Shown here: positions 9,101 to 18,308 of the stretch, piece by piece
Position numbering within the stretch: position 1 is the stretch's first letter
Layout: every line of letters begins with the position of its first letter
Source: Roseomonas nitratireducens
Lineage (GTDB): Bacteria; Pseudomonadota; Alphaproteobacteria; Acetobacterales; Acetobacteraceae
Length of the DNA stretch: 64,000 nucleotides
NCBI RefSeq assembly: GCF_017813355.1
Contig: NZ_JAGIYZ010000004.1
Location: 1 to 64,000, forward strand
Direction of reading: 5' to 3'
Program-made: the position numbers and the translations under genes
Notes under the pieces: model-generated
What the model was told of the DNA's origin: nothing
The model's input: the letters and a program-made list of their open reading frames with translations, nothing else
Database searches by the model: none

Positions 9101-9754
9101 CTGGTGGGGGAGGACATTCCCCTCAACGACGGCTGCCTCAAGCCGCTGGAGATTGTGATCCCCGAGGGCACCTTCCTCAGCCCCCGCCCCGGCGCGGCCG
9201 TGGTCGCGGGCAACACGGAAGTCTCGCAGATGACCTGCAACGCGGTGCTCGCCGCGCTGGGCGCCTGCGCCTCCGCCCAGGCGACGATGAACAACGTGTT
9301 GTTCGGCGACGCGACCTACCAGTACTACGAGACGGTCTGCGGCGGCATCGGCGCCGGCCCTGGTTTCAACGGCGCGGGCCCGGTGCAGACGCACATGACC
9401 AACACCCGCATGACCGATCCCGAGATCCTCGAACTGCGCTACCCGGTGCGGCTGGAGGAATTCGCGATCCGCCGCGGCTCGGGCGGCGCGGGGCAGTGGC
9501 GCGGCGGCGACGGGTCCCGCCGGCGCATCCGCTTCCTGCGCCCGATGGAAGCGGTCATCGTCGCCTCCCGCCGCACCGTCGCGCCGCATGGCATGCAGGG
9601 CGGGGCGGATGGCGCGGCCGGGCGGCAATGGGTCGAGCGCGCCGACGGCACCGTCCAGGTCCTGAAGGGCAGCGACCGCGCCAGCCTCGCGCCGGGCGAG
9701 GTCTTCGGGCTGGAGACGCCGGGCGGCGGCGGCTGGGGAGCGGCCGGCGGGTGA
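6152..9754 (+). CDS. hydantoinase/oxoprolinase family protein, HyuA-HyuB fusion (5-oxoprolinase type)
   Basis: These ATP-dependent enzymes open five-membered cyclic amides such as 5-oxoproline or hydantoins. The 1200-residue protein joins both subunits. There is an N-terminal HyuA half with the phosphate-binding motif [10 protein letters not shown] (about residues 8-17), the [14 protein letters not shown] loop and a second nucleotide loop [14 protein letters not shown] (about 282-295). The HyuB half starts near residue 690 ([23 protein letters not shown]) and ends with the [15 protein letters not shown] block. Full-length fusions of this size are typical of 5-oxoprolinase (OplAH), but acetone carboxylase and hydantoinase relatives share the folds, so the substrate is not certain. 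The stop overlaps the next gene (GTGA). Confidence 0.93.
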   Translation: MAGWQFWIDRGGTFTDIVARDPDGRLSTRKLLSENPERYRDAAVAGIRETLGLPPGAPIPPGTIEAVKMGTTVATNALLERKGERVLLLVNRGFADMLRIGNQARPRLFDLDVRLPELLHERVAEIGGRVAVDGTEIEPLDEDAARAALRAAHADGIRAVAIVLMHAWAHPAHERRLGEIARAEGFPQVSLSHAASPLPRIVPRGDTSVVDAYLSPVLRRYVEQVAAELPGVRLYFMQSNGGLTEAGRFQGKDAILSGPAGGIVGAARTAAMGGFERIIGFDMGGTSTDVALYAGEFERAFETEVAGVRMRAPMMAINTVAAGGGSILHFDGARMRVGPDSAGAVPGPACYRRGGPLTVTDANVMVGKIQPAHFPSIFGPKGDQPLDAGVVREKFAALAEEIARATGTQQDARQVAEGFLRIAVANMANAIKQVSIQKGHDATRFALQCFGGAGGQHACLVADALGMETVFIHPFAGVLSAYGMGLADQAAIREGAVEAPLSPAGMDGLAARLDALAAEGRAELERQGADPARIAVARRLHLRYAGTDSFLPVPFGPHAEVLAAFTEAHRRRFGFATPERQVVVEACIAEVTMPGERVAEPSLPPRGEGRPAPIDTVEMFCDGAARAAPLFDRDALLAGDAIPGPALIREANATTVVEPGWTAELTARDHLVLRRTEQRAAARLADASRPDPVMLELFNNLFMNVAEQAGAVLQNTSLSVNIKERLDFSCAIFDATGALVANAPHVPVHLGAMGESVRTVIRSRGATLKPGDVVALNNPSNGGTHLPDVTVITPVFDAVGREVLFFVGSRGHHADIGGLTPGSTPPGSRTLEEEGVVIDDFLLVDGGVFREAGFRTLLGAARYPARSPDVNVADIKAQVASNEKAVQELQRAVAEFGLPTVRAYMKHVMDNAEESVRRVLERLPDGAFATTIDDGAPLRVAVRVDHANRRAVIDFTGTGPQRPDNFNAPSAVCRAVVLYCFRCLVGEDIPLNDGCLKPLEIVIPEGTFLSPRPGAAVVAGNTEVSQMTCNAVLAALGACASAQATMNNVLFGDATYQYYETVCGGIGAGPGFNGAGPVQTHMTNTRMTDPEILELRYPVRLEEFAIRRGSGGAGQWRGGDGSRRRIRFLRPMEAVIVASRRTVAPHGMQGGADGAAGRQWVERADGTVQVLKGSDRASLAPGEVFGLETPGGGGWGAAGG

Positions 9755-12603
9755 CGACGCGGCGGCGCCTCATCCTCCTGCTCGGCCTGCCGGCGCTGCT
9801 GCTGCTGGCGGCCTGGGTCGGCCCGCGCCTGCTGGACTGGGAGGCGCGGCGCGACCAGGTCGCTGCCATCGCCAGCGCGCGGCTCGGCCGGAGCGTGGCG
9901 CTCGACGGGCCGCTGCGGCTGACCCTGCTGCCCCAGCCGATGATCGAGGCGCAGAGCGTGCGCGTCGGCGCGGCGGATCCGGAGGAGATCGGCGTCGCCG
10001 CGCGCGCCCTGCGGCTGAGCCTCGGCCTCGGCGCGCTGCTCGGCGGGCGAATCGAGCCGCGCGAGCTGGTGCTCGTCGGCGCCGAGATCCGCCTGCCCTG
10101 GCCGCCCGCGAGCGTCGGCGCGCTGCGCCCGCCGCCCTGGCTGACGGGCTTCGACGCGCGCATCGAGAACAGCCGCGTCGCGGTCGGGGGCGCGGTGCTG
10201 GAAGGCGTCGATGCGCGCCTCGCCGCGCCCGGCCCGCTCGATGCGGTGCGCACGGAAGGCAGCTTCACCCTGCGCGGCGCGCCGGTGCGGTTCGAGGCGG
10301 TGGTCGGACGGCCCGGCTTCGACGGCGCGGCGACGCTCGATGTCTCCATGGCCCTCGGCGCGGCGAGCGTGACCGCGCGCGGCGTGCTGGTGGGGGAGGA
10401 CGGCTTCGAGGGCCGGATCGAGGCCGGCGGGCCCGACCTCGCCGCGCTGCTCGCCGCCCCGGCGGGCCCCTTCCGCGCCAGCGGCCGCATGCGCGTGACG
10501 GCGGAGGTCGCGGCGGCGGACGACCTCGCGCTCGATTTCGGGGGCGTCACCGGGCGCGGCGCGGCGACCTTCCGCTTCGCCCCTGCGCCGCGGCTCGACC
10601 TCGCCCTCGCGCTCGCGCGGCTCGACATCGATGCCTGGGTGGCCGCGCTGCGCGGCGCCGCCGCCCCGCCGCTGCCGCTCGGCCTCGATCTGTCCGCCGA
10701 GGTCGCGACCTTCCGCGGCGCGACGCTGCGCCGGCTGCGCGGCGGCGTGTTCCGGGAGGAAGACCGGATCTCGCTGACCGACCTGTCCGCCCTGCTGCCC
10801 GGCGAGGCCGAGGTCGAGGGCGCGGGCGCGACGGCGGGGGACAGGCTCGAGCTCGGCCTGCGCTTCGCCGGGGGCAATCTGCGCGCGACGCTCGCCGCCT
10901 TCGGGCTGGGGCTGGAGCAGTCCGACCCGGCTCGGCTGCGCGGCTTCGACGGGCGGGCGCGGCTGGTGCTGGAAGCGGCGCAGCTCGGCGTGCCGGAATT
11001 TGCCGCGAACATCGATGGCAGCCAGGTCAGCGGCGCGGGCGTGCTGCGCTTCGGCGCGCGGCCGGCGCTCGGGCTCGGGCTCACCTTCGACCGGCTGGAC
11101 CTCGATGGCGTGATGCCGCCGGGCGCCGCCTGGTCCGCCGTGCTGGCCGGCGCGCCGGCGATCGACGCCAATCTGCGCCTCGCCGCCGAGCGGCTGCGCT
11201 GGGGCGGGATCGAGGCGACCCAGGCCGCGCTGGACGCGGCGGCGGAGAACGGGCGGATCGCGCTGCGCCGCGGCTCCGCGCGGGTCGGCGGCGCCGACCT
11301 GGTGCTCGCCGGCACGCTCGCCACGGGGGCCGCGCCGCGCCTGGGCGACCTGGTGCTCGAAGCGGTCGCGGGCGCGGACAGCGCCTTCGCCGTGCCGCTG
11401 GCGCGCTGGGTGACGGTGCCGCGCGGGCTCGCCGCGCTGCCGCTGCGCCTGCGGCTGGCCGGCGGCGGGCCGCTCGACGCGCTGGCGCTGGCGGGGGAAC
11501 TGGAATTCGGCGAACTCCGCGCCGAGGGGCAGGCCAGCCTGAACCTTCCCCAGTCGCGCTTCGGCGGCAATGTCACGCTGCGGCACCCCGGCGCGCCGCG
11601 GCTCGCGCTGCAGCTCGGCGCGGCGGAACCGCCGGCCTGGCTGGGGGAGGGATCCTTCTCCCTGATCGCCGCGGTCGCGGGCGGGCCCGGCACGATCCAG
11701 GCCGACAACCTGGAACTGGTCGCCGGCGGGCTGCGCGCACGCGGGCAGGTCGGCGTCGCGCTCGGCGGCGCGCGGCCGCGCCTGACGGGCCGCATCGCGG
11801 CGGAACGCCTGCCGCTGCCGGACCTCGCGCTGCGCGATTCCGACCCGCTCGGCTTCGGCGTGCTCGGCGCGGTGGATGCCGAGATGGAGGTGGAGGCGGC
11901 CGAACTCGTCGCGCCCGACCTGCCGGTGCTGGAACAGGTGGGCGCGCGGCTGCGGCTTGCGAACGGGCGGCTGGCGCTGGAGGGCCTGCGCGCGCGGCTC
12001 GGCGGCGGAACGGTGGATGGCGCGCTCGCGCTCGACGTGGCCGCGCAGCCGCCGGTGCTCTCGGGCGCGCTGGGGCTGGCCGGGGCGACGCTGCGCGCGC
12101 CGCTGTTCGGGCTGCCCTTCGACCTGGCCTCCGGGCGCATCGAGGCGCAGGGCCGCTTCTCGGCGAGCGGCCACGCGCCGGCGGCGCTGCTCGCGACGCT
12201 GTCGGGCGATGGGCGGCTGGCGCTGCGCGACGGGGTGCTCGCCGGCGTCGCGCTCGGCGCGGTCGCGAGTGCCGCCGCGCTCGAGGATCCGGTCCTGGCC
12301 GAACAGGGCGTGCGGGCGGGGCTGGAAGGCGGCGCGACGGCGGTCGAGCGGCTGGAGGGCGGCTGGCGCGCCGCCGCCGGCCTGGTCGCGCTGGATGGCA
12401 TGCGCATCGCGGGGGAAGGCGGCGTGTCGGGGGAGGTGGAAGGCAGCCTCGACCTGCTGCGCGGCAGCCTCGACCTGCGCTTCGCGGTGCAGCCGACGCC
12501 GGCGGAAGCGCCGCCGATCGGGCTGCGCGTGACCGGCCCCGCCACCGCGCCGCGCCGCCAGCCGGAAGTGGCGGCCTGGGCGCGCTGGCGCGCGGAACGC
12601 TGA
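9751..12603 (+). CDS. AsmA family membrane-anchored protein
   Basis: AsmA-like proteins are anchored in the inner membrane, extend into the periplasm as long beta-groove rods, and are linked to phospholipid transport and outer-membrane biogenesis. The 950-residue protein starts with a single hydrophobic segment ([19 protein letters not shown], residues 4-22). The family opening module follows: [29 protein letters not shown] and [18 protein letters not shown]. The remainder is a long run of short beta-strand repeats ending in the AsmA C-terminal domain ([20 protein letters not shown], about residues 815-835). GTG 9751 overlaps the upstream stop, suggesting co-translation, although no functional link with an oxoprolinase is known. 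Confidence 0.9.
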   Translation: MTTRRRLILLLGLPALLLLAAWVGPRLLDWEARRDQVAAIASARLGRSVALDGPLRLTLLPQPMIEAQSVRVGAADPEEIGVAARALRLSLGLGALLGGRIEPRELVLVGAEIRLPWPPASVGALRPPPWLTGFDARIENSRVAVGGAVLEGVDARLAAPGPLDAVRTEGSFTLRGAPVRFEAVVGRPGFDGAATLDVSMALGAASVTARGVLVGEDGFEGRIEAGGPDLAALLAAPAGPFRASGRMRVTAEVAAADDLALDFGGVTGRGAATFRFAPAPRLDLALALARLDIDAWVAALRGAAAPPLPLGLDLSAEVATFRGATLRRLRGGVFREEDRISLTDLSALLPGEAEVEGAGATAGDRLELGLRFAGGNLRATLAAFGLGLEQSDPARLRGFDGRARLVLEAAQLGVPEFAANIDGSQVSGAGVLRFGARPALGLGLTFDRLDLDGVMPPGAAWSAVLAGAPAIDANLRLAAERLRWGGIEATQAALDAAAENGRIALRRGSARVGGADLVLAGTLATGAAPRLGDLVLEAVAGADSAFAVPLARWVTVPRGLAALPLRLRLAGGGPLDALALAGELEFGELRAEGQASLNLPQSRFGGNVTLRHPGAPRLALQLGAAEPPAWLGEGSFSLIAAVAGGPGTIQADNLELVAGGLRARGQVGVALGGARPRLTGRIAAERLPLPDLALRDSDPLGFGVLGAVDAEMEVEAAELVAPDLPVLEQVGARLRLANGRLALEGLRARLGGGTVDGALALDVAAQPPVLSGALGLAGATLRAPLFGLPFDLASGRIEAQGRFSASGHAPAALLATLSGDGRLALRDGVLAGVALGAVASAAALEDPVLAEQGVRAGLEGGATAVERLEGGWRAAAGLVALDGMRIAGEGGVSGEVEGSLDLLRGSLDLRFAVQPTPAEAPPIGLRVTGPATAPRRQPEVAAWARWRAER

Positions 12604-12611
12604 CGCGCGGT

Positions 12612-12833
12612 TCAGCGCGCCGCGGCGCGGTCCAGCGCGAAGACGCGCAGCGTGCTGGCGAGCGGCGCCCCGCCTTCCGCCCGCCCGGCATCCAGTTCGG
12701 CGATCAGCGCGGCGAGGCTCGACCCACGCTCCCGCGCCGCGGCTTCGAGCGCCGCCCAGAAGGCGGGTTCCAGCGCGACCGAGGTGCGGTGCCCGGCCAG
12801 GCTGAAGGACCGCTTTTCCAGATGCGGCTTCAT
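12612..12833 (-). CDS. ribbon-helix-helix domain protein
   Basis: This 73-residue protein fits the short RHH_4 type of ribbon-helix-helix protein. It has an N-terminal basic strand (LEKRSFSLAGHRTSVALEPAFW, about residues 5-26) followed by two helices (AALEAAARERGSSLAALIAELDAGR). Such proteins can bind DNA as dimers through the paired strands, but many small alphaproteobacterial members have no known target. It follows fumC on the same strand, and its ATG overlaps the fumC stop (ATGA), so it is co-translated with fumarase. Whether it regulates fumC is unknown. Confidence 0.85.
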   Translation of the reverse strand: MKPHLEKRSFSLAGHRTSVALEPAFWAALEAAARERGSSLAALIAELDAGRAEGGAPLASTLRVFALDRAAAR

Positions 12834-14239
12834 CCGCCGGCGAGCGTCGCGCCGGGGCGGATCATCTCCTCCGGCCGCACCCAGCGGTCGAATTCCTCCG
12901 CGGTGACGTGGCCGAGGCGGATGGCCGCGTCCTTCAGCGTCAGGTCCTCGGCCAGGGCGAGCTTGGCGATCGCGACCGCGCGGTCATAGCCGATGCGCGG
13001 GTTGAGCGCGGTGACGAGCATCAGCGACTTCGCCACCTGGTCGGCGATGCGCGCGCGGTTCGGTTCGAGCTTCGCCACCATGTGCGTGGCGAAGGAGACC
13101 GCCGCGTCGCCGAGCAGCCCCGCGCTTTCCAGCACGCACTGGATGATGACGGGCTTGAAGACGTTGAGTTCCAGGTGCCCCTGCGCGCCGGCGACGGTGA
13201 CGGTGGTCTGGTTGCCCATGACGCGGGCGCAGACCATGGTCAGCGCTTCCGCCTGCGTCGGGTTGGTCTTGCCGGGCATGATGGAGGAGGAGAGGCCGTC
13301 CGCCGGCACGACCAGTTCCCCGATGCCGCCGCGCGGGCCGGAGCCGAGCAGGCGGATGTCGTTGGCGATCTTGTTGAGCGAGACGGCGACGGTGTTCATC
13401 GCCCCGTGCAGCTCGACGAAGGCGTCGTGCGCGGCCATGCCCTCGGACTTGTCGGGATTGGGTGCGAACGCCTCGCCGGTGCGCGCGGCGAGGATGGCGC
13501 AGAAGGCGTCGTCGAAATCGGGGTGGCGGTTGAGCCCCGTGCCGGCCGCCGTGCCGCCCTGGGGCAGCAGCAGCAGGCGCGGGATCGCGTCCGCGATGCG
13601 GGCGACGCCGTTTTCCACCTGGCGCGCCCAGGTGGCGAAGGCGCCGCCGAGCGTGACGGGGACCGCATCCATCATGTGCGTGCGGCCGAGCTTCACGATC
13701 GACGCGTAGTCCTGCGCCTTGGCGGTCAGCGCGGCGTGCAGCGCGGCGAGGCCCGGCAGCAGCCGCGCGCGCAGGGCGGCGACGGCGGCGATGTGCATCA
13801 CCGTCGGGAAGGAATCGTTGGACGACTGGCCGCGGTTGACGTGGTCGTTAGGATGGATCGGCGCGCGCGTGCCGAGCGGCTGGCCGAGCCTTTCGTTGGC
13901 GAGGTTCGCGATGACCTCGTTCGCGTTCATGTTGGTCTGGGTGCCCGATCCGGTCTGCCAGACGGGCAGGGGAAAATCCGCGTCGCGCCGGCCGGCGGCG
14001 ATCTCCTCCGCCGCCGCCTTGATCGGTTCGGCGATGGCGTCGGGCAATTCGCCGAGCCGGCGGTTCGCTTCCGCCGCGGCCCATTTCTGCAGGCCGGTGG
14101 CGCGGATCACGCCGGGGTCGAGCCGCGCCTCGCCGATGCGGAACAGGGCGCGGGCGCGTTCCGTCTGCGGGCCCCAGTAGCGGTCCGCTGGGATCTCGAT
14201 GGTGCCGAGGCTGTCGGTTTCGGTGCGCGTCCGGGTCAT
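12830..14239 (-). CDS. fumC: class II fumarate hydratase
   Basis: FumC interconverts fumarate and L-malate in the citric acid cycle without a metal centre. The 469-residue protein has the early signature TGSGTQTNMNANEVIANLA (about residues 98-116), the substrate-site block PNDHVNRGQSSNDSFPT and the superfamily signature GSSIMPGKTNPTQ (about residues 318-330). Length and motifs are canonical. ATG 14239 gives the usual TRTRTETDSLGTIEIPADRYWG N-terminus; an ATG three codons earlier is possible. It lies 1.4 kb from a class I fumarase, so the organism carries both classes side by side. Confidence 0.97.
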   Translation of the reverse strand: MTRTRTETDSLGTIEIPADRYWGPQTERARALFRIGEARLDPGVIRATGLQKWAAAEANRRLGELPDAIAEPIKAAAEEIAAGRRDADFPLPVWQTGSGTQTNMNANEVIANLANERLGQPLGTRAPIHPNDHVNRGQSSNDSFPTVMHIAAVAALRARLLPGLAALHAALTAKAQDYASIVKLGRTHMMDAVPVTLGGAFATWARQVENGVARIADAIPRLLLLPQGGTAAGTGLNRHPDFDDAFCAILAARTGEAFAPNPDKSEGMAAHDAFVELHGAMNTVAVSLNKIANDIRLLGSGPRGGIGELVVPADGLSSSIMPGKTNPTQAEALTMVCARVMGNQTTVTVAGAQGHLELNVFKPVIIQCVLESAGLLGDAAVSFATHMVAKLEPNRARIADQVAKSLMLVTALNPRIGYDRAVAIAKLALAEDLTLKDAAIRLGHVTAEEFDRWVRPEEMIRPGATLAGG

Positions 14240-14257
14240 GGCGCGCATCCTACGCCT

Positions 14258-14665
14258 TCAGGGCGGGGCGCCGTAGGTCGAGATCTCGATCAGGTTGCCG
14301 TCAGGGTCGCGGCAATAGACCGAGGTGATGGGGCCGAGCGCGCCGTCCTTGGCGACCGGCCCCTGCGCGATGGCCACGCCGCAGCGCTGCAGGTGCGCGG
14401 CGATCTGTTCCGCGTCGACCGTGACGATGAAGCACAGATCGGCCGTGCCGGGGATGCCCCCGCCCTCGCCGGTCCACCAGTCCTGCTGCGTCGCCTCGAC
14501 CGGGCGAAGGTTGATCTTCTGCCCGCCGAACTTCAGCGCGGTGCGGTTGTGCGGGCCGAACTCCTCGACATCCATCCCCAGCACGCGCTGGTACCAGGAA
14601 GCGGAGATGGTGACGTCCCGGCAGGTGATGACCAGATGGTCGAGGCGATCGACGGCGAAACGCAT
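14258..14665 (-). CDS. VOC family (glyoxalase/dioxygenase superfamily) protein
   Basis: The 135-residue product has the paired beta-alpha-beta-beta-beta layout of the vicinal-oxygen-chelate fold: DRLDHLVITCRDVTISASWYQRVLGMDV (residues 6-33) opens the first module and LCFIVTVDAEQIAAHLQRCGVAI (about 76-98) the second. It ends in the typical VYCRDPDGNLIEIST. Candidate metal ligands are His10 in the first strand and Glu near residue 129 in NLIEIS. This pattern fits virulence-protein/glyoxalase-like members whose substrate cannot be predicted. It is on the same strand as fumC and the RidA gene. Confidence 0.9.
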   Translation of the reverse strand: MRFAVDRLDHLVITCRDVTISASWYQRVLGMDVEEFGPHNRTALKFGGQKINLRPVEATQQDWWTGEGGGIPGTADLCFIVTVDAEQIAAHLQRCGVAIAQGPVAKDGALGPITSVYCRDPDGNLIEISTYGAPP

Positions 14666-14717
14666 GTCTGTCCCCGGTGCTGCGCTGCGGCGCGTCTACA
14701 CGCGGCGCGGCGGGAAG

Positions 14718-15113
14718 TCACGCCGGCCGGCGGGTGCGCCTGGCCGTGACCTCGATCTCGATCCTCATGGCGTCGGTCTGCAGCCCGGCATGGATCAGGG
14801 TGGATGCGGGCTTCGCCCGGCCGAGATACTTCTTCACCACCGGCCAGCAGGGTTCCCAGTCGGCGCGGTCGGGCACGATGAACAGCACGCGCACCACGTC
14901 GTCGAGCGTGGCGCCGGCCTGCGCCAGGGCGGCGGCGACGTTGCGGAAGGTCTGGTCGCATTGCGCCACGACATCCGGCTGGATCGTCATCGTCGAATAA
15001 TCGTAGCCGGTGGTGCCGGAGACCCAGATGTCGTCGCCGATGACGACGGCGCGGGAGTATCCGATCTCCTCCTCGAACTTCGAGCCGGAGGAGATCAGGC
15101 GGCGTTCGGTCAT
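14718..15113 (-). CDS. RidA family protein
   Basis: RidA-family proteins hydrolyse reactive enamine/imine intermediates released by PLP enzymes; several subgroups do other things. The 131-residue product has the family strands SRAVVIGDDIWVSGTTGYD (about residues 19-37), QCDQTFRNVAAALAQAGATLDDVVRV (about 50-75) and a C-terminal PASTLIHAGLQTDAMRIEIEVTA. The archetypal catalytic Arg motif near residue 105 is replaced here by TLIHAG, where many RidA proteins have TRxxVxV. That places it in a divergent subgroup, so imine deaminase activity should not be assumed. ATG 15113 is chosen over an upstream in-frame start, which has no family residues. Confidence 0.9.
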   Translation of the reverse strand: MTERRLISSGSKFEEEIGYSRAVVIGDDIWVSGTTGYDYSTMTIQPDVVAQCDQTFRNVAAALAQAGATLDDVVRVLFIVPDRADWEPCWPVVKKYLGRAKPASTLIHAGLQTDAMRIEIEVTARRTRRPA

Positions 15114-15123
15114 GGCGCGGTCC

Positions 15124-15381
15124 TCATGCTGTGGTCGCACCGCCGCAGCGTTCGGGGCGATGGATGCGATCGGTGCTGGCGGGGAATTTCTCCAGCTTCG
15201 CCGCCGGGCGGATCGGCCGCGGGACGAGGTTGCCGCCGCAATTCGGGCAGAGCCCGCCGGGCAGTCGCGTGCGCGCGCAATCGACGCACCAGGTGCATTC
15301 GAAGGAACAGATCAGCGCGTCGCGGCTGTCGGGCGGCAGGTCCCGCCCGCAGCATTCGCAGTTGGGGCGAAGTGCCAGCAT
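15124..15381 (-). CDS. DUF1272 zinc-ribbon-like protein
   Basis: The 85-residue protein matches the DUF1272 pattern: it opens [19 protein letters not shown] and carries eight cysteines arranged as CxCC, CxxxCxxC and CPNCGG. That spacing is suited to binding two zinc ions. Function is unknown. Its ATG overlaps the stop of the upstream DUF2798 gene (ATGA), so it belongs to a tightly packed operon with that gene and the class I fumarase. Confidence 0.9.
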   Translation of the reverse strand: MLALRPNCECCGRDLPPDSRDALICSFECTWCVDCARTRLPGGLCPNCGGNLVPRPIRPAAKLEKFPASTDRIHRPERCGGATTA

Positions 15382-15629
15382 CAGGCCGGCGCCACGAGGC
15401 GGGAGACGAGGCGGCGCACGATCGGCAGCACCACCAGCACCGTGGGGAAGGCGATGATCCAGGAACTGATCCAGGCGATCGGCCAGGCCCCCAGCGCGAG
15501 CAGCGAGAAGCCGAGCGCCATGAAGGTCGAGACGCCCGAGATGATGATCGTCATGATCCCGGACAGGATCAGGCCCGTCACCGGCAGCGCGAAGCGGGCC
15601 GGCAGGCGTCGGTCCGCGGTCGCGCTCAC
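15381..15629 (-). CDS. DUF2798 small membrane protein
   Basis: The 82-residue product has two long hydrophobic helices (about residues 14-40 and 47-72) with the family-like sequence [17 protein letters not shown] and [19 protein letters not shown], characteristic of DUF2798 two-helix membrane proteins. GTG 15629 overlaps the fumarase stop (GTGA) and the stop overlaps the next ATG, so it is coupled on both sides. No function is known; the coupling to fumarase is probably just compact packing. Confidence 0.88.
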   Translation of the reverse strand: MSATADRRLPARFALPVTGLILSGIMTIIISGVSTFMALGFSLLALGAWPIAWISSWIIAFPTVLVVLPIVRRLVSRLVAPA

Positions 15630-17287
15630 TCCAGCCCCTCGTAGAAATCGTTGCCCTTGTCGTCCACCACGATGAAGGCGGGGAAGTCCTCGACCTCGAT
15701 CCGCCAGACCGCCTCCATGCCGAGCTCGGGGTATTCCAGCACTTCGACCTTGCGGATGCAGTCCTGCGCCAGCCGCGCGGCGGGCCCGCCGACCGAACCG
15801 AGGTAGAAGCCGCCATACTTCTTGCAGGCGTTCAGCACGGCCTTGGAGCGGTTGCCCTTGGCCAGCATCACGAAGGACCCGCCGGCGGCCTGGAAGGCCT
15901 CCACGTAGCTGTCCATGCGCCCGGCCGTGGTCGGGCCGAAGGAGCCCGTGGCGTAGCCCGCCGGCGTCTTGGCCGGGCCCGCGTAGTAGACCGGATGGTC
16001 CTTGATGTATTGCGGCAGGCCCTGCCCGGCATCGAGCCGTTCCTGCAGCTTGGCATGCGCGATGTCGCGCGCGACCACCATGGTGCCGGTCAGCGAGACG
16101 CGCGTCTTGACCGGGTATTTCGAGAGCGTCGCGCGGATCTGGTCCATCGGCTGGTTGAGGTCGATCTTCACGACCTCCCCGCCCAGGATGTCCTCGGTGT
16201 GCTCGGGCAGGTAATGCGCCGGGTCGGCCTCGAGCTGCTCGAGGAAGACGCCATCGGCCGTGATCTTCGCCTTGATCTGCCGGTCGGCGGAGCAGGAGAC
16301 GCCGATGCCGATGGGCAGCGAGGCGCCGTGGCGGGCGAGGCGGATGACGCGCACGTCGTGGCAGAAATACTTGCCGCCGAACTGCGCCCCGATGCCGAGA
16401 TTTTGCGTCAGCTTGTGGATCTCGGCCTCCAGCTCCGGGTCGCGGATGGCGTGGCCGGCCTTGCCGCCCTTGGTCGGCAGCGCATCGAGCCAGCGCGTCG
16501 AGCCGAGCTTGACGGTCTTGAGGTTCATTTCGGCCGAGGTGCCGCCGATCACGATGGACAGGTGATAGGGCGGGCAGGCGGAGGTGCCGAGCGTCTTGAT
16601 CTTCTCCTCGAGGAACGCGAGCAGCTTCGGCTTGTTCAGCACCGCGCGCGTCTGCTGGTACAGGAAGGTCTTGTTGGCCGACCCGCCGCCCTTGAGGATG
16701 AACATCAGGTGCATCTCGTCGGCGTGGTGCTCGCCGGGCTGCGCCATGATGGAGAACTCGACGGGCATGTTGTTGCCGGAGTTCACCTCCTCGAACATCC
16801 CGATCGGCGCCATCATCGAATAGCGCAGGTTGGTCTCGGTGTAGGTGCGGGCGACGCCGAAGGCCAGCGCCTCCTCCTCGTCGCCCTCGACCCAGACGCG
16901 CTGGCCCTTCTTGCCGAAGACGATGGCGTTGCCGGTGTCCTGGCACATGGGCAGCACGCCGCCGGCGGCGATGTTCGCGTTCTTGAGCAGGTCGAGTGCC
17001 ACGAAGCGGTCGTTCGCGCTCGCCTCCGGGTCCTTGAGGATGTTGGCGAGCTGCTGGAGATGCCCCGGGCGCAGCAAGTGGGAGACATCGCGGCAGGCGG
17101 CGCGCGCGAGTTCGGTCAGCGTCTCCGGCTTCACCTTGAGCACGCGCTTGCCGTCGACCTCGATGGTCGACACGCCGCCGATGTCGAGCTTGCGGTAGGG
17201 CGTCGTGTCCTCGCCCAGCGGGAACATGGGGGCGTAGGCGAAGCCTTCCGGGCGGGCGGGGGCGGCGGCGTCGAGCGGCGGGGTCAT
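15626..17287 (-). CDS. class I fumarate hydratase, [4Fe-4S] type
   Basis: Class I fumarases convert fumarate to malate with an oxygen-sensitive [4Fe-4S] cluster. The 553-residue protein joins the alpha and beta domains in one chain. The three cluster cysteines are visible: MCQDTGN (about residue 114), SACPPYH (about 236) and VSCSAD (about 330). The beta-domain block [21 protein letters not shown] (about residues 448-468) and [15 protein letters not shown] follow. ATG 17287 has GGAG seven bases upstream; a TTG two codons earlier is less likely. It heads an operon with DUF2798 and DUF1272 genes. Tartrate dehydratase paralogues share the fold, but length and motifs favour fumarase. Confidence 0.95.
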   Translation of the reverse strand: MTPPLDAAAPARPEGFAYAPMFPLGEDTTPYRKLDIGGVSTIEVDGKRVLKVKPETLTELARAACRDVSHLLRPGHLQQLANILKDPEASANDRFVALDLLKNANIAAGGVLPMCQDTGNAIVFGKKGQRVWVEGDEEEALAFGVARTYTETNLRYSMMAPIGMFEEVNSGNNMPVEFSIMAQPGEHHADEMHLMFILKGGGSANKTFLYQQTRAVLNKPKLLAFLEEKIKTLGTSACPPYHLSIVIGGTSAEMNLKTVKLGSTRWLDALPTKGGKAGHAIRDPELEAEIHKLTQNLGIGAQFGGKYFCHDVRVIRLARHGASLPIGIGVSCSADRQIKAKITADGVFLEQLEADPAHYLPEHTEDILGGEVVKIDLNQPMDQIRATLSKYPVKTRVSLTGTMVVARDIAHAKLQERLDAGQGLPQYIKDHPVYYAGPAKTPAGYATGSFGPTTAGRMDSYVEAFQAAGGSFVMLAKGNRSKAVLNACKKYGGFYLGSVGGPAARLAQDCIRKVEVLEYPELGMEAVWRIEVEDFPAFIVVDDKGNDFYEGLE

Positions 17288-17369
17288 GCGCAATCTCCGG
17301 GCGCGCGATATGGCGCGCGCCCGGGCGGTCTAGCGCAGCGGGGCGGGGGCCGCCAACCTCGGGCGGGCG

Positions 17370-17891
17370 TCAGCTTTCCTTGGCCGGCTTGCGGCGGAAG
17401 GCATCCAGGCTGACCACCTGGCCGGGCGCGGGCGGGGCGGGGGGGGCTTCCTCCTCCGCCGGCTTCGCCTCGGCCTCGGGGGCGTCCTCGAAGGGCGGGA
17501 TGGCGTCGGCGCCGGTCACGGGGAAGCGCAGGCCGAAGCGCACATGCGGGTCGTGGAACATGGTCAGGGCGCCGAAGGGCACGGTCAGCCGGGACGGCAC
17601 GCCGCCGAAATAGAGCGTGACGCCGAAGCGGCCCGCGGCGCGGTCCACGTTCAGGTCCTCGAACTGGTGCTGCAGGACGATGGTGATTTCCTGCGGGTAG
17701 CGCGCCTTGAGATGGCCGGGGATGGAGGTGCCCGGATGGTCGGTGCGGAAGGTCAGGTAGAAATGGTGCTCGCCGGGCAGGCCCTCGCCGGCGGCGCGCT
17801 CGATGGCGCGGATGGCGACCTCCCGCAAGGCTTCCTCGGCCCAGGCTTCGTAGGGCATAAGGCTTTCGGGCGGGGCGGCGTCGTCGCTCAT
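17370..17891 (-). CDS. sspB: SspB-type ClpXP adaptor protein
   Basis: SspB tethers ssrA-tagged proteins to the ClpXP protease and speeds their degradation. The 173-residue protein has the SspB core (MPYEAWAEEALREVAIRAIERAAGEGLPGEHHFYLTF, about residues 12-48; IVLQHQFEDLNVD; FGVTLYFGGVPSRLTVPFGALTMFHDPHVRFGLRF). An acidic/Pro-rich linker follows, then the C-terminal ClpX-docking tail GQVVSLDAFRRKP. It sits directly downstream of ssrA on the same strand, 38 bp from the end of the tmRNA hairpin, so adaptor and tag source are neighbours. The alphaproteobacterial SspB recognises tags differently from the E. coli protein. Confidence 0.95.
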   Translation of the reverse strand: MSDDAAPPESLMPYEAWAEEALREVAIRAIERAAGEGLPGEHHFYLTFRTDHPGTSIPGHLKARYPQEITIVLQHQFEDLNVDRAAGRFGVTLYFGGVPSRLTVPFGALTMFHDPHVRFGLRFPVTGADAIPPFEDAPEAEAKPAEEEAPPAPPAPGQVVSLDAFRRKPAKES

Positions 17892-17929
17892 GGCGCGGAT
17901 GTAGGCCAGTCAAGGCGTGGAAGGGAAGT

Positions 17930-18207
17930 GGGGGGCTTCTGTTGCCCGGTGCCCCCCGAACCGCGCTTACCTATCTCTAGGCAGCGAGCGCCACGGTCTC
18001 GCGACCGTTGTCATTGGCACTTGTGATTTGGTCCGATGACGGCGGTACCATGCCGGGCAAAAGACGGATCTTTACCGCGCGCGTCGAGCCTGTTTCGCCC
18101 CCATCTGCCGCTGACAAGGCGGGGTGATGGTGGAGGCGCCGGGTACCGCCCCCGGGTCCGCAACGCTTATTCCATACGCCGTTTATCGCCATAGTCACCG
18201 AAGTGAC
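17930..18207 (-). ncRNA. ssrA: transfer-messenger RNA, two-piece permuted form
   Basis: tmRNA rescues stalled ribosomes and adds a degradation tag. Read on the minus strand, the acceptor half comes first and ends with an encoded CCA at 18128 (acceptor strand CGCCTCC plus ACCA). A 25-nt intervening segment (18103-18127) follows, and then the coding half begins at 18102 with GGGGGCG. GGGGGCG pairs with CGCCTCC over seven positions with one G-U. This order is the circularly permuted arrangement of alphaproteobacteria, processed into two RNAs. The tag frame at 17980-18018 encodes ANDNGRETVALAA and stops at TAG 17977. The 3' end is approximate; a 7-bp GC hairpin (17930-17957) is a plausible end. 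The 5' end is set by the promoter. Confidence 0.95.
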
Positions 18208-18213
18208 GGCGCA

Positions 18214-18242
18214 CATATAGCGCGGCGGCGCGCGGATTTCGA
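18214..18242 (-). promoter_or_regulatory. putative ssrA promoter
   Basis: On the minus strand TCGAAA (18242-18237) and TATATG (18219-18214) are separated by exactly 17 bp, a good sigma-70-type match in an otherwise very GC-rich region. Transcription would begin near 18207, just before a small hairpin with arms GTCAC/GTGAC and a TTCG loop at the 5' end of the acceptor piece. This is inferred from sequence only. Confidence 0.7.
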
Positions 18243-18308
18243 GCCTTTCTTGACCCTCCCCCGCCGTGGTGCTGCGCTGGCGACACGACAGGGACGAGGA
18301 AACGCGCC

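Noticed and set aside
6092..9628. 1178-codon open frame on the minus strand opposite the oxoprolinase gene
   Set aside because: His/Arg/Gly-rich composition with no family pattern; it is the complementary shadow that very GC-rich genes create. The plus-strand protein has unmistakable motifs.
7495..9750. Long plus-strand extension upstream of the AsmA-like gene
   Set aside because: Arg/Gly/Pro-rich translation in the wrong frame of the oxoprolinase gene; the AsmA membrane anchor starts right at GTG 9751.
12612..12833. Antitoxin of a toxin-antitoxin pair
   Set aside because: Ribbon-helix-helix antitoxins are normally followed by a toxin gene; here the partner is fumC and no toxin-like frame is adjacent.
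17977..18216. 79-codon minus-strand protein ending VALAA
   Set aside because: Only the last 13 codons are translated, as the tmRNA tag; the remainder is structural RNA of ssrA.
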